Notes: generated by a model not told the origin, from the sequence alone. Shown: positions 42,963 through 52,958, counted from the stretch's first letter. The stretch: 64,000 nucleotides of DNA from Bifidobacterium crudilactis (GCF_000738005.1 NZ_JHAL01000002.1:494634-558633), one strand, 5' to 3'. Program-made: numbers and translations.

Positions 42963-44537
42963 ATGTTTCAAACATCCGTATTGACAATCAGCAATCTCAC
43001 AGTGCATCAGACAGGTACATCGAACGCTCTGTTCGAGAACGCCAATATGACCTTCTCGCAGGGGTGGACGGCGATACTCGGAGATAACGGCATCGGTAAA
43101 ACGACTATGGTGCGGGTCATCATGGGGGAGCTCCAGCCCTTCAGCGGCAACATCGCGCCGGCACCGAAGAATCTGGTATTCGGCTACTGTCCGCAGGACA
43201 ATGCGGTGCGACCGCACAACATCGAGGAGTTCGCTACGGACTGGTCACCCTTGGCGATTCGCATCAGAGAGCAGCTCGGCATAGATGAGTCCTGGCTCTG
43301 GCGTTTTCAGACTCTTTCCGGCGGCGAGCAGAAACGCGTCCAGTTGGCCTGCTCGATGGTGTTGGAACCCGATGTACTCATTTTCGACGAACCGAGCAAC
43401 CATGTGGATGAGGACACCGCTCAGGCGATAGCTTCGGCTATGCAGGGCTATCGGGGCATCGGTCTACTGATCTCACACGATGTTGCGCTGATAGACGCCA
43501 CCGTTCAGCAGTGCCTCTTCATGGAACGTAAACATGTGCAAGGGCGGAACGTCACTGTGCTGACCATGAGAAAGGGCAACTACACACAGTCGGCCGCACA
43601 GGTCGAGCTAGAGGAGGACAGCGCGGCGCAGGAGCTGAAACAAGCCAAACGTACTGCGGACCGTATCGACGCGGCGAAGGCGCATCGCGTGTATGAGGCT
43701 GCACAGTCGGCAGCCAAACGACGCGGTGACAAGATCGACAGAAAGGACCATGATGCCATCGCCAAACGGCGTTTCGCCATCGTTACCGGGAAGGACGCCC
43801 GTGCCGGTGCCGCCAGCGCTCGCATCGACCACCAGGTCAAGTCCGCGCATGAACGAGTCCAGGGGCTGGTGACCTCGAGCAAACGGTATGACGGCGACAT
43901 CTGGCTCGATGCGAGAGCCAGCCACCGCAAGGAACTGGTACGACTTGACGAAGGTCTGCTGCCCTATGCGCCGGAGAGTGACAACACCTCAGCGGCATTG
44001 TCACGGGGCCTGCATATCCCCACACTCAGCGTCGGACCACATGACCATATCGGTATTTCAGGACCGAACGGCACAGGGAAAACCACGCTGTTCAAAGCCA
44101 TCCAAGCAGCCATCACACGACAGACCGACAGTATCCCGGCGCTGTCCATCGACCAGATCACCGGTGCTGGCCAGGCCGAGCAAGCCTTTGAAAGCTTGCG
44201 GAACATGTCGTCTCAGGACCGTGCGGCCGTGTTCAGTTCCATGGCGCAGCTCAATGCCGACCCGGACAAACTCCTGTCAGGAGAATCGCCTTCTCCCGGT
44301 GAGTTGCGTAAGTTGCTGCTTTGCCTCGGAGCCAGAAAGCATCCGGAACTGATTCTGATGGATGAGCCCACCAATCATTTGGATTTGCATTCCAAACAGG
44401 CGCTGGGTAGGACATTGGCGGCATTCCCCGGCGCAGTCATCATCATCTCCCATGACATCTACTTCCTGAATCTCGTCGCGCAGATACGCTGGCGTCTGCA
44501 CAGGACCGAAGACGGGGCTGAATTGGACTTACGATGA
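42963..44537 (+). CDS. ABC-F family ATPase (ribosome-associated type)
   Basis: A 524-residue protein with two ABC ATPase domains on one chain and no membrane helices, as in ABC-F. Domain 1 has Walker A GDNGIGKTT, signature LSGGEQKRVQLA and Walker B VLIFDEPSNHVDE. Domain 2 has Walker A GPNGTGKTT, a divergent signature (LSGESPSPGELRKLLLCLGA) and Walker B LILMDEPTNHLD. A charged helical linker lies between. ABC-F proteins bind the ribosomal E site; some protect ribosomes from antibiotics. The Lsa/Vga-like compactness suggests that class, but specificity cannot be told. The ATG at 42963 has GAGG four bases upstream. Confidence 0.9.
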   Translation: MFQTSVLTISNLTVHQTGTSNALFENANMTFSQGWTAILGDNGIGKTTMVRVIMGELQPFSGNIAPAPKNLVFGYCPQDNAVRPHNIEEFATDWSPLAIRIREQLGIDESWLWRFQTLSGGEQKRVQLACSMVLEPDVLIFDEPSNHVDEDTAQAIASAMQGYRGIGLLISHDVALIDATVQQCLFMERKHVQGRNVTVLTMRKGNYTQSAAQVELEEDSAAQELKQAKRTADRIDAAKAHRVYEAAQSAAKRRGDKIDRKDHDAIAKRRFAIVTGKDARAGAASARIDHQVKSAHERVQGLVTSSKRYDGDIWLDARASHRKELVRLDEGLLPYAPESDNTSAALSRGLHIPTLSVGPHDHIGISGPNGTGKTTLFKAIQAAITRQTDSIPALSIDQITGAGQAEQAFESLRNMSSQDRAAVFSSMAQLNADPDKLLSGESPSPGELRKLLLCLGARKHPELILMDEPTNHLDLHSKQALGRTLAAFPGAVIIISHDIYFLNLVAQIRWRLHRTEDGAELDLR

Positions 44538-44570
44538 AGAATTAGTCCCCGGCAGTCGCCGATTTGACGC

Positions 44571-44678
44571 TTGTGTAGGGATTGTTCCGGATTCGGTCTC
44601 CTGACCCGTATAGAAACGTTGAAATCCAGGCAATATGAATTTCGGATGCTGACCGGCGCACCACAAATCCCTACACAG
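44571..44678. repeat. Family 1 inverted-terminus repeat, copy D
   Basis: About 108 bp with ends TTGTGTAGGGATT and AATCCCTACACAG, between the convergent ABC-F and rarD genes. It nearly fills the gap and ends 8 bases from the rarD stop. Confidence 0.78.
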
Positions 44679-44685
44679 GCGACAA

Positions 44686-45636
44686 TTACACGTCGCCAGG
44701 GGCGGATGAAGCCAGCTTCCGGCGACTGGCATGTCGGTGGCGGGCAATCAGCGCAAAGGAATAGACCGCCAGCGAGAGCCATATGATGCAGAAGGCAAGC
44801 AACATCGTGTGGTTGATGGCTTCGTGCAGAAAGAGAATAGCCGAAAGGAATTGCAACGTCGGATTGATGTACTGCACGAATCCAACGGTCAGATACTGCG
44901 AGTGCTGCACCCCGTAAGCGAAGGTGATGAGCGGTATCGCCGTCACTATCCCGGCACCCATCAGCAGCACGAGGATACCGGTGCTCTGGTGGTCGATGCC
45001 GAAGTGCGGCTGCCACACGAGCCAGAGCAGCGCCAGGGGAGTGACGGCTGCGGTCTCGAAGGTGATGGACTGCAGAGAATCCAGGGGGACGACTCGTTTG
45101 AGCAGACCATATCCGCAGAAGGTCAACGCCATGATCAGACCCAGCCAGGGAACGCCGCCGCTGCCGACGATGAATACGCACACTCCCACACCCGCCAAGG
45201 CTATGGAAATCCAGCCGAAGACATTGGTGCGCTCACGCAACACGATGATGGCGATGAGCATGTTCATCACCGGCATCAGGAAGTATGAGGCCGATGCTTC
45301 CAGGGTTTTGCCGACGCTCACCAGAATGATGTACAGCAGCCAGTTCACGCTGATCAGCATCGCGGCGATGACGGCGAGCAGAACAAGCGTTTTGGTCTTC
45401 CACAGTTTCGCCACGGCTACAAGGAAACTGCGGTGCCTACGCAACAACGCCAGCACCAGCACCATCGTTACCATAGTGGTGATGATGCGATAGGACAGGA
45501 CGGTGTTCGGCGGCACGGTGCTCAGGGCGTCCCAATACACGGGAAACAGTCCCCAGGCGACGCTGGAAACGGTGATCGTGAGCAGACCGCGAGGCGTCTG
45601 TGTGACAGGTGTGGCCGTAGGCATAGCGGTCATCAT
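44686..45636 (-). CDS. rarD: RarD-like EamA-family transporter
   Basis: A 316-residue membrane protein with about ten helices in two repeated halves, the DMT/EamA fold. The N-terminal half starts GLLTITVSSVAWGLFPVYWDALS, and RarD-like YRIITTMVTMVLVLALLRR, NWLLYIILVSVGKTLEASASYFLMP and GFVQYINPTLQFLSAILFLHE match the RarD subgroup strongly. RarD proteins are named after chloramphenicol sensitivity, but their true substrate is uncertain. The start is either of two adjacent ATG codons (45636 or 45633), and no strong ribosome-binding site is visible. It is convergent with ABC-F, and the next gene upstream is 89 bases away. Confidence 0.9.
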   Translation of the reverse strand: MMTAMPTATPVTQTPRGLLTITVSSVAWGLFPVYWDALSTVPPNTVLSYRIITTMVTMVLVLALLRRHRSFLVAVAKLWKTKTLVLLAVIAAMLISVNWLLYIILVSVGKTLEASASYFLMPVMNMLIAIIVLRERTNVFGWISIALAGVGVCVFIVGSGGVPWLGLIMALTFCGYGLLKRVVPLDSLQSITFETAAVTPLALLWLVWQPHFGIDHQSTGILVLLMGAGIVTAIPLITFAYGVQHSQYLTVGFVQYINPTLQFLSAILFLHEAINHTMLLAFCIIWLSLAVYSFALIARHRHASRRKLASSAPGDV

Positions 45637-45725
45637 ACAGGTGCCACGTAAGCAATGGTTTTCGTCAGGTAGTCGGGTCTCTGAAGACGGTTGGTCTGGG
45701 GTAGCCGAGCGTATGCTCCTGAGCT

Positions 45726-46388
45726 TTAGCCGAGGGCCGTCAGGGCATTCTGAATATCCGTATCGCCGTCATGGAAGTTGACTGTCTTCCCGATGGTATC
45801 GGGGGAGTGCACGGCCGCGACCAGTACCGCTGCCACATTGCCACGAGAGGTAGGCGGTATCGCTGCGGTTTTCCTTGCGGTGTCGACGGTAATCCGCCCG
45901 CTGGGTGTTTGCAAAGTAAGTGCGGTAGGCCCCAGAATCGTCCACTCAAGCTCGGATTCGCGCAGATACGTGTCTGCGGCCGCCTTCGCCTGGGCATAGG
46001 CATACATGGAATCCTCCGGTCCGAACACCTCCGGATGGTCGGCATCGTAGTAGGACACCGTGATGTACCGCTTCACCCCAGCAAGGGCAGCCGCATCAAT
46101 GCAGCGTTTCGCGGCATCGCGGTCAACGGCGTATGTTCTCGCGGCATCGCCGCCACCTGCTCCGGCGGACCAGATAATCGTGTCACTGCCGGAAAAGGCC
46201 TTCGCCAGTTCGTCGGTCGATGCGTGCTCGATATCGAGTATCAGGGCCTGTGCTCCTGTTTTTTCGACATCGAAGGCCTGTGTGGGGTTACGAATAATCG
46301 ACGTGACCGAATCTCCCTGCGAGTTGAACAACCGGCTGGCCAACAATGCGACTTTGCCGTGACCACCGATAATCGTGACCTGTGCCAT
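45726..46388 (-). CDS. NAD(P)-binding atypical SDR-family protein
   Basis: A 220-residue Rossmann-fold protein of the NmrA/atypical short-chain dehydrogenase group. The dinucleotide loop is IIGGHGKVALLASRLF (G-x-H-G-x-V instead of G-x-x-G-x-x-G), followed by SIIRNP, DTIIWSAGAG and ITVSYYDADHPE. The classical YxxxK catalytic pair is replaced by YAYAQAKAAAD, a partial match. Such proteins can act as flavin/quinone reductases or redox sensors. The role here is not known. GGAGG at good spacing precedes ATG 46388. It is followed by rarD in the same direction. Confidence 0.88.
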   Translation of the reverse strand: MAQVTIIGGHGKVALLASRLFNSQGDSVTSIIRNPTQAFDVEKTGAQALILDIEHASTDELAKAFSGSDTIIWSAGAGGGDAARTYAVDRDAAKRCIDAAALAGVKRYITVSYYDADHPEVFGPEDSMYAYAQAKAAADTYLRESELEWTILGPTALTLQTPSGRITVDTARKTAAIPPTSRGNVAAVLVAAVHSPDTIGKTVNFHDGDTDIQNALTALG

Positions 46389-46579
46389 AGTGTCCTCCCC
46401 TTGCTGCTGTGTCCGTGATAAGGCGACATGCATCCAATACCCGTCTTTCCAACACTATGACAGCTGCGAGATGAGATGTGACCGTTTCACCGAGTGCATA
46501 GAGACGACCATACCGCCTGACGCTGTGTCCTCAGATGATGAAGCGTCCTGCCTCGCGGTCAGAGTGCTGCCGCGCAAAG

Positions 46580-46615
46580 CAATGCCCCTCCATGCAATGG
46601 CACGGAGGGGCATTG
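46580..46615 (-). terminator. Terminator after glnA
   Basis: CAATGCCCCTCC (46580-46591) pairs with GGAGGGGCATTG (46604-46615), a perfect 12-pair stem, 18 bases beyond the glnA stop. The following T content on the minus strand is weak (CTTTGC). Confidence 0.8.
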
Positions 46616-46633
46616 ATGCGACGAAGGACGAAC

Positions 46634-48070
46634 TCAGATGTGGAAGTAGAGTTCGTACTCAAGCGGCGTCGGGGCGAGGCGTGCCTCGTCGATTTCGCCC
46701 TGCTTGAGCTCAATCCAGGTGTCGATCAGATCGTCGGTGAACACGTCGCCGGCGGTCAGGAAGTCGTGGTCTGCCTCGAGAGCCTTCAGAGCCTCACCCA
46801 ATGAACCTGGGACCTGAGCGATCTGGTCATGCTCTTCGGGAGGAAGCTCGTAGAGGTCCTTGTCGACTGGTTCCGGTGGCTCGATGTGGTTGAGGATGCC
46901 GTCAAGGCCGGCCATGAGCTGCGCGGAGAAGGCCAGGAAGGGGTTCGAGCTTGGGTCCGGTGCGCGGAACTCGATGCGCTTCGCTGCAGGTGAGGTACCC
47001 GCGAGCGGGATACGAATAGCGGCGGAACGGTTACGGGCCGAGTAGACGAGGTTGACGGGAGCTTCGAAGCCGGGAACCAGACGATGGTAGGAGTTCATCG
47101 AGGGGTTGGTGAAGGCCAGAACTGAGGGAGCATGCTTGATCAGACCGCCGATGTACCAGCGGGCGATGTCGGAAAGGCCGCCATATCCTCTCTCGTCGTA
47201 GAAGAGGGGCTTGCCGTCTTTCCACAGCGACTGGTGGCAGTGCATGCCGGTACCGTTGTCTCCGGCGATTGGCTTCGGCATGAAGGTCGCCGCTTTGCCT
47301 GCGATGGCCGCGGTCTCGTGAACGACGTACTTGTACTTCATCAGATCGTCGCCCGCGTGCTGCAGGGTGTTGAAGCGGTAGTTGATTTCCTGCTGTCCGG
47401 CGCCGCCGACCTCATGGTGCGAACGCTCAAGAATCAGGCCGACCTCCTGGAGCTTCGCGACCATGTCATCGCGCAGATCCTGGTTGTGGTCGATTGGCGG
47501 AACGGGGAAATACCCCTTCTTCACACGGTTCTTGAAACCGATGTTCGGAGTGCCGTCGTCTTCGATGTCGGTTCCCGAATTCCATGGGGCTTCGATGGAG
47601 TCGACTTCGTAGAAGGAGCGGCTCATGCTGTTCTCGTAGCGGACCTTGTCGAAGATGAAGAACTCGGCCTCTGGTGCGAAGGATGCGGTGTCGGCGATGC
47701 CGGTGGACTTGAGGTACGCCTCGGCCTTGGCGGCCACCTGACGAGGATCGCGTGAGTAGGGCTCATCGGTGAGAGGATCCACGATGGAGAATGCCACGTT
47801 CAGGGTCTTGTGCTTACGGAAAGGATCGATGAATGCAGTGCTGACATCGGGCACGAGCTTCATATCGGATTCGTTGATGGCCTGGAAGCCCTGGACCGAT
47901 GACCCGTCGAAAGGCATGCCTTCGTCGAACGCATTGTCAAGGAACTCATTTGTCGGCACCGTGAAGTGCTGCTGAACACCAATGAGGTCAGTAAAACGGA
48001 CAGAGACGTATTCCACGCCCTCCGTATTGATAAGAGCCTCGGCGTCGGCCTTTGTTTTCAGTTCAGTCAC
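46634..48070 (-). CDS. glnA: Glutamine synthetase, type I
   Basis: A 478-residue GSI that forms glutamine from glutamate, ammonia and ATP. Conserved parts are the N-terminal beta-grasp with [11 protein letters not shown], the metal/ATP site [11 protein letters not shown], the substrate block [28 protein letters not shown] and the Arg block [31 protein letters not shown]. The adenylylation site is conserved as [10 protein letters not shown], which indicates control by GlnE as in GSI-beta enzymes. The start is GTG at 48070 with AAAGGAG at good spacing. It is transcribed alone with its own terminator. Confidence 0.98.
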   Translation of the reverse strand: MTELKTKADAEALINTEGVEYVSVRFTDLIGVQQHFTVPTNEFLDNAFDEGMPFDGSSVQGFQAINESDMKLVPDVSTAFIDPFRKHKTLNVAFSIVDPLTDEPYSRDPRQVAAKAEAYLKSTGIADTASFAPEAEFFIFDKVRYENSMSRSFYEVDSIEAPWNSGTDIEDDGTPNIGFKNRVKKGYFPVPPIDHNQDLRDDMVAKLQEVGLILERSHHEVGGAGQQEINYRFNTLQHAGDDLMKYKYVVHETAAIAGKAATFMPKPIAGDNGTGMHCHQSLWKDGKPLFYDERGYGGLSDIARWYIGGLIKHAPSVLAFTNPSMNSYHRLVPGFEAPVNLVYSARNRSAAIRIPLAGTSPAAKRIEFRAPDPSSNPFLAFSAQLMAGLDGILNHIEPPEPVDKDLYELPPEEHDQIAQVPGSLGEALKALEADHDFLTAGDVFTDDLIDTWIELKQGEIDEARLAPTPLEYELYFHI

Positions 48071-48273
48071 TGAACTGCTCCTTTCATGAGAACTTACGAA
48101 TCCCAAGTCTAGAAGAACGCGTTACCCGTACGCGCCCGTCAGGTTACGAGGATGTTTCGGCGTATGCCGAATCGTGGAATTGCGGGGGACACCCGCATGG
48201 CATCGAGGTATTCACTATGTGGACGTGGACGGTTTCGGATGTTCGTCTGTCACGGCGATGGGCAGGGAAGTCC

Positions 48274-49011
48274 TCAGCGTCCACGCATGGCTCGACGGTT
48301 GACGCGGACCTTCGTGGGGTCGACGCCCTTCGGCACACCGATGCCTGATTGCTGCTGCAGGGTGCGAAGACGGTCGTTGAGTTGTTCGAGTTCGAGCTTG
48401 GTGAGCTTGATTTTCTTGCGCATCACCGTTTTCTGCAGATTGGCCAGAGGCACCTGCTGCTCGCCTTTGCCGACGCTGATCTTATGAATCGGGATGGCAG
48501 AACCGCGAGTGATGCGGTGGACCTTGGTCTCCTCCCGATCCATGGCCTTGCTGACTCTGGCGAAATCGCCTTCACCGACGAGATACACACCTGAACGACC
48601 GGTGCCCCGCCAAACGGCATCCTTGGTCTTCATATCAATCCACACGGGTTCCTGAGGGAAGCTGAAGCCGCCCTTGGTGATGTTGTTCAGCACTGCTCCG
48701 GTGGCTCCGGGGCGACCTTCCATGCGTCGGTATCCGACTTTGTCCGAACGCCTGGTCAGGGTGATGGTCGCCAGCAGCAGGCCGCACATGATGCCTGTCA
48801 GTACGACCATAATCCACGTGAACCATCCGGCCTTGATGACCACGCCCAGAATCACGGCGATAAGCACCGGCCCGAGAAAGGCGATGGCCAGAAAACCCGG
48901 AAGAGCCTTGTCTTCTTTCGCGGTGAACGAATAGATCTGCTTGATCTGGGACAGCGTGCCCTTGGATTGCTTTGTTTTCTTGGACTGTGCCTTGTCAGCG
49001 TTGTCTGCCAT
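48274..49011 (-). CDS. DUF4191 domain-containing membrane protein
   Basis: A 245-residue protein of the actinobacterial DUF4191 family. A Lys-rich N-terminus (about 1-35) precedes two adjacent transmembrane helices (about 38-60 and 63-85). A soluble domain follows with the family block GYRRMEGRPGATGAVLNNITKGGFSFPQEPVWIDMKTKDAVWRGTGRSGVYLVGEG. The C-terminus is basic and helical (MRKKIKLTKLELEQLNDRLRTLQQQ). The function is not known. It has been linked by conserved position with lipoate or glutamine metabolism genes in actinobacteria, and here it is next to glnA and lpd. GAGGG precedes the ATG. Confidence 0.9.
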   Translation of the reverse strand: MADNADKAQSKKTKQSKGTLSQIKQIYSFTAKEDKALPGFLAIAFLGPVLIAVILGVVIKAGWFTWIMVVLTGIMCGLLLATITLTRRSDKVGYRRMEGRPGATGAVLNNITKGGFSFPQEPVWIDMKTKDAVWRGTGRSGVYLVGEGDFARVSKAMDREETKVHRITRGSAIPIHKISVGKGEQQVPLANLQKTVMRKKIKLTKLELEQLNDRLRTLQQQSGIGVPKGVDPTKVRVNRRAMRGR

Positions 49012-49168
49012 ACCACCCTCACTTAAGTTGCATTACTGGAAAGACAGTCTATCAATAGACACATCGAATCGCTCGCCGTGGCCTCCTGAGCCATGAGCCA
49101 TGCTGTTCACCGCTCGTGTATCAGGTGGTACCTGCTTGATGGACCGAGGATTCGTCGGGCGCATCGCG

Positions 49169-49277
49169 TTTGTGTAGGGATTCTGTCGATGATTTTGACT
49201 TTTGCGGTTTCAATCTCGTGTCATTCCGCCAAATACATCAACGATCAGCTCGCTTGTATTCGAGAATCCCTACACAA
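49169..49277. repeat. Family 1 inverted-terminus repeat, copy E
   Basis: Exactly 109 bp with perfect 15-bp ends TTTGTGTAGGGATTC and GAATCCCTACACAAA. It lies 13 bases from the lpd stop and upstream of the DUF4191 gene. This copy has the best-matched ends. Confidence 0.85.
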
Positions 49278-49290
49278 ATGTCAGCCGCCG

Positions 49291-50832
49291 TCACCGCAAA
49301 TGCAGAGGACGGTTGTCGGCCTTGAGCAGGCTTTCCCCCAGAGCCTCGCCGAAAGTGGGGTGAGGATGAATCAGCCTTGCTGCATCGGCGAGCGGAATAT
49401 GATTGCCCACCAGCTGCTCGACCTCTGCGATAATCTCGCTGGCGTGCGGGCCGATGAGCTGTGCACCGAGGACGAGGGGAGTGTCCGGATCGGCGCTGTC
49501 GCAACCGGTGACCACGGAGAGCGAACCGCCTTGGCCGGACATCAGGACGCGTGCATTCGACATCAGCGGAATCGCGGTCTCGCTGACGCTTTCGTAGCCT
49601 TCGTCATCCTGCGCGGCGTCGAGCGTCAGGCCGACTGAGGCTGCTTCAGGAGTGGAAAACACCACTTGAGGGATGCTGGCATTGTCGACCGGCTTGGGCT
49701 TCAAGCCCGCAATGGCCTCGGCGACGGTGATGCCCTGCTCGAAGGCGCGGTGCGCCAGTTGGTGCCCGGGCGTGATGTCGCCAACCGCCCAGACATGCTT
49801 TACACTGCTCTCTCCGAGCTCGTTGGTCTTGACGAGCCCACGCTCGGTCAGCTCGATACCCGCGGAGGAGAACCAGTCCGCGTCGGTGGCTGCCTGACGT
49901 CCGATGGCGACCAGCACCACATCGGCCTCGACGCTGAGGGACTCATCGTCGGCATTCGTGTAGTGCACGGTGGCGCCGAGGTTTTCTCCGGTGTCGATAC
50001 CGGTACAGGAGGCATGCGTGATGATTTCGATGCCCTGACGCTTCAACTCCCGTCCGAGCGTCATTCCTGCGCGTTTGCTCCATCCGGACAGTACTCGGTC
50101 CTTGCGTGCCAGGACCGTGACCTTGCATCCCGCGGTGTTCCACAGGCTGGCGAATTCGAGTCCGATCGCTCCGGAGCCGATGATGACCGCGCTAGAGGGG
50201 AAGGTATCCAGTGTCAACGCACGGTCCGAGTCGAGCACGACATCCGAGAAGGGGATGTTCTCGAGGGGGCGCGGGCGTGAACCCGTGGCGATGATGATGT
50301 CGTCGGCGGTGATGTCGTAAGAATCGCCGTCCTGGGCATTGCCACCCTCACCGTTGCCGCCGTCATCATCGGTGCCGGCACCGGCTGTGACGACATGGAT
50401 TTTTCCGGCGGAAACGATACTCGCCTCGCCGTGGACGACCTCGATGCCGCGATGCTTCAGCAGTCCCGACAATCCCTCGGTCATCGTGCTCACCATGTGT
50501 TCGCGATGATCTCGGAGCTTGCCGAAATCAATACCCTGGAACGCCACGTCGATTCCCAGGCTTTGGGCGTGTTTCGCTTCGCCGATGGTCGATACGGCGG
50601 TAATCAGGGCTTTGGTGGGTATGCAGCCACGATTGAGGCAGGTGCCGCCCACCACGGCATCACGTTCGATGAGGATGACGCTGCTGCCGAGTTCGCTGGC
50701 CCGCAATGCTGCGGAGTATCCTCCAGGACCGGCACCGATGACGGCCACGTCGACGTGTCGTTCATCGTCACGCCCCTCACCCTGGTCCGCAGACCTCTGG
50801 CGCCCGTCGCTATCCTTGTCGCTTCCGCTCAT
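49291..50832 (-). CDS. lpd: Dihydrolipoyl dehydrogenase
   Basis: A flavoprotein disulfide reductase of 513 residues. FAD site VAVIGAGPGGYSAALRASELG, redox-active disulfide GGTCLNRGCIPTK, NAD site AVIIGSGAIGLEFASLWN, FAD-binding HVWAVGDITPGHQLAHRA, and the C-terminal catalytic His-Glu of HPHPTFGEAL are all present. A Gly/Asp-rich loop (about 150-175) is longer than usual. It reoxidises lipoyl groups in 2-oxoacid dehydrogenase or glycine-cleavage complexes. No E1, E2 or lipoate genes are in the window, so its partner is not evident. AGGGGGA precedes two adjacent ATG codons; 50832 has the better spacing. Confidence 0.93.
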   Translation of the reverse strand: MSGSDKDSDGRQRSADQGEGRDDERHVDVAVIGAGPGGYSAALRASELGSSVILIERDAVVGGTCLNRGCIPTKALITAVSTIGEAKHAQSLGIDVAFQGIDFGKLRDHREHMVSTMTEGLSGLLKHRGIEVVHGEASIVSAGKIHVVTAGAGTDDDGGNGEGGNAQDGDSYDITADDIIIATGSRPRPLENIPFSDVVLDSDRALTLDTFPSSAVIIGSGAIGLEFASLWNTAGCKVTVLARKDRVLSGWSKRAGMTLGRELKRQGIEIITHASCTGIDTGENLGATVHYTNADDESLSVEADVVLVAIGRQAATDADWFSSAGIELTERGLVKTNELGESSVKHVWAVGDITPGHQLAHRAFEQGITVAEAIAGLKPKPVDNASIPQVVFSTPEAASVGLTLDAAQDDEGYESVSETAIPLMSNARVLMSGQGGSLSVVTGCDSADPDTPLVLGAQLIGPHASEIIAEVEQLVGNHIPLADAARLIHPHPTFGEALGESLLKADNRPLHLR

Positions 50833-50902
50833 CATTCCCCCTGGTATCGCGTAATTGTCTGAGCGGTCGAAGCATCACAGGAAGTACCGTGAAGCAAAGA
50901 CC

Positions 50903-51517
50903 CTACTTCGGCCAGTTTCCCCTCTTCGGGCTGCGCGGGCGCGGCATACGCCAACGGCGCAACTGCAAGGCGCGGGACCATGCGTAGGTTGCCGAACGCG
51001 AACCCTTCGAGACGGCCCCTTCCCCGTACTTCTCGACGAGCTTCGCCTTGAGCTTGCGCCACATCAGGGCGATGTCGATAACCGCCGCGATGAGGTATGC
51101 GTACATGAGAATCAGCAGAGGCATGGAAAGCTGGGGGTAGAAGGCGGTGACGGCCATGGACCCCAGCAGGATGACGAAGGCGACGGGAATGAAGAACTCG
51201 GCGAGATTCCAGCGCGCATCGATGTAATCGCGGATGTAGACACGGGCCGGGATGCGTTCGGCGACGGGCATGTGCCGCACATCGCCGTTGCGCATGGCGT
51301 CGTACTCTTCGTTCTGCTTTTCACGCATCTTGTCGCGTTCCACTTTACGGCTCGCTTTGCGATCCTTGGGAACGATGGGTCGGAGGTTCTCCGCCTCCAC
51401 CTGTTTGCGCTTGGGCGTGGGACGTCCTTTGCCGGTGGGGTTGTCATCAAGCTCGGTCGGGGTGATCTGGACTTGGGCGTCCTCGTCGGCGCCGCGTTTG
51501 AATGGGTTCCATGTCAT
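50903..51517 (-). CDS. DUF3043 domain-containing membrane protein
   Basis: A 204-residue member of the actinobacterial DUF3043 family. The conserved N-terminal GKGRPTPKRKQVEAENLRP block is followed by a basic helical stretch and RIPARVYIRDYIDARWNLAEFFIP. Two transmembrane helices (about 110-130 and 133-153) come next, then a basic C-terminal tail rich in Arg. It is probably an inner-membrane protein with both ends in the cytosol. The function is unknown. No clear Shine-Dalgarno stands before the ATG. It is upstream of lpd with a gap of 70 bases and divergent from the peptidase gene. Confidence 0.9.
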   Translation of the reverse strand: MTWNPFKRGADEDAQVQITPTELDDNPTGKGRPTPKRKQVEAENLRPIVPKDRKASRKVERDKMREKQNEEYDAMRNGDVRHMPVAERIPARVYIRDYIDARWNLAEFFIPVAFVILLGSMAVTAFYPQLSMPLLILMYAYLIAAVIDIALMWRKLKAKLVEKYGEGAVSKGSRSATYAWSRALQLRRWRMPRPRSPKRGNWPK

Positions 51518-51590
51518 ACGAGCAGGTTACGGTGACGCCTAGACGCATATGGCTTTACGAGCCTATGACAAACACCGTTGGGAGATGGAT

Positions 51591-52958
51591 ATGACTGGGT
51601 TGAGTGGTGATGATATTCGTGCACGAGTGCAGGACGATTGGGACAGGATCGTTGCCTTGCTCACGGATAAGGTGGCCTGCGCTTCGGTGTCGGCCAAGGG
51701 GATTACCGGCGAACATATGCAGCGTTCCGCGCAGTTCGTGGCTGAGGAATTCACCGGACTGGGTTTGGACGCCCATGTGGTGCAATCCCGGAATCCCGAT
51801 GGGACGCCAGGCGCCTATGAGGTCGTCGGCTCCCGTATCGTCAGTCCGGACGCTCCCACCGTGCTGCTGTATGCGCACCACGATGTGCAGCCCGTTCCAG
51901 ATCCGGGCCAGTGGGACACCGACCCGTTCGTCGCAGTCGAGAAGGACGGACGCCTGTATGGCCGCGGTTCGGCGGATGACGGCGGCGGCATCGCCATCCA
52001 TTCCGGCACGCTGAAGGCTCTTGGGGATGATCTGGGTGTGAATGTGAAGATCTTCTTCGAAGGAGAGGAGGAGATGGGGTCTCCCAGTTTCATCCCCTTC
52101 ATCGAGGAGCATCGAGAGGAGTTCGAGGCCGATGTCATCATCGTCGCCGATTCGGGCAACTGGTCGGCCGATGTGCCGAGTCTGACGACCTCCTTGAGGG
52201 GTAACACCACACTGGATGTGACCGTTCGGGTATTGGGGCACCCGGTGCATTCCGGTCAGTTCGGCGGGCCGATTCTCGATGCGAACACCCTGTCGGCAAT
52301 GCTGATTTCCAGCTTGTACAACGAATCCGGGGAGCTCGATGTCCCCGGTGTGATCGCGCAGGAGCCGATCGGCGGATTGCAACGCGATCTCGACGAGGAG
52401 ACCTTGCGTGGCGATGCCGCCACTGTGGAGGGTCTGCGCTTTGCCGGCACAGGTTCCCTGGCTTCAAGGCTGTGGACCAAACCAAGCCTCACCGTCATAG
52501 GTATCGACGCCCATCCGGTGGACGGCTCGTTCAATGTTCTCGCTGATGCGACCAGATTCAGACTGTCGCTGCGCACAGCGCCGTCCCAACGTCCTCAAGA
52601 GGCTCAGCAGGCACTGACGACCTACCTGATACGCCACGCGCCTTTTGGTGCCGAAGTCACCGTCGAAGCCCTGGACAATGGCATGGGTTGGGCTATGGAC
52701 CCCGATGCCGAATCGGTGAATATCGCCGAAAAAGCGATGCAGGAGGCATTCGGTACCGAGGTCATCAACAAGGGAGAGGGTGGTTCGATTCCGTTCATAC
52801 CCGAATTGCAGCGGATTTTCCCGCACGCCCAAGTGCTGGTGACAGGCCCTGAAGACCCGAAGTCCAACGCTCACAGCCCCAACGAGTCCATCTCGCTCTC
52901 AGGCTTGCGCAACAACATCATCACCGAAACGCTGCTGTTGGACCGTCTGGCCCACTAG
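51591..52958 (+). CDS. M20-family metallopeptidase/dipeptidase
   Basis: A 455-residue di-zinc hydrolase of the M20/M25/M40 family. Metal ligands and catalytic residues sit in LLYAHHDVQPVPD, LYGRGSADDGGGIAIH (bridging Asp), FFEGEEEMGSPSF (catalytic Glu pair) and IVADSGNW. A C-terminal His occurs in the stretch DPKSNAHSPNES. The dimerisation domain carries VLGHPVHSGQFGG. It probably cleaves dipeptides or N-acyl amino acids in the cytosol. ATG at 51591 has GGGAG six bases upstream; earlier in-frame ATGs at 51549 and 51585 lack this. It is monocistronic with a hairpin at 53009 beyond its stop. Confidence 0.94.
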   Translation: MTGLSGDDIRARVQDDWDRIVALLTDKVACASVSAKGITGEHMQRSAQFVAEEFTGLGLDAHVVQSRNPDGTPGAYEVVGSRIVSPDAPTVLLYAHHDVQPVPDPGQWDTDPFVAVEKDGRLYGRGSADDGGGIAIHSGTLKALGDDLGVNVKIFFEGEEEMGSPSFIPFIEEHREEFEADVIIVADSGNWSADVPSLTTSLRGNTTLDVTVRVLGHPVHSGQFGGPILDANTLSAMLISSLYNESGELDVPGVIAQEPIGGLQRDLDEETLRGDAATVEGLRFAGTGSLASRLWTKPSLTVIGIDAHPVDGSFNVLADATRFRLSLRTAPSQRPQEAQQALTTYLIRHAPFGAEVTVEALDNGMGWAMDPDAESVNIAEKAMQEAFGTEVINKGEGGSIPFIPELQRIFPHAQVLVTGPEDPKSNAHSPNESISLSGLRNNIITETLLLDRLAH

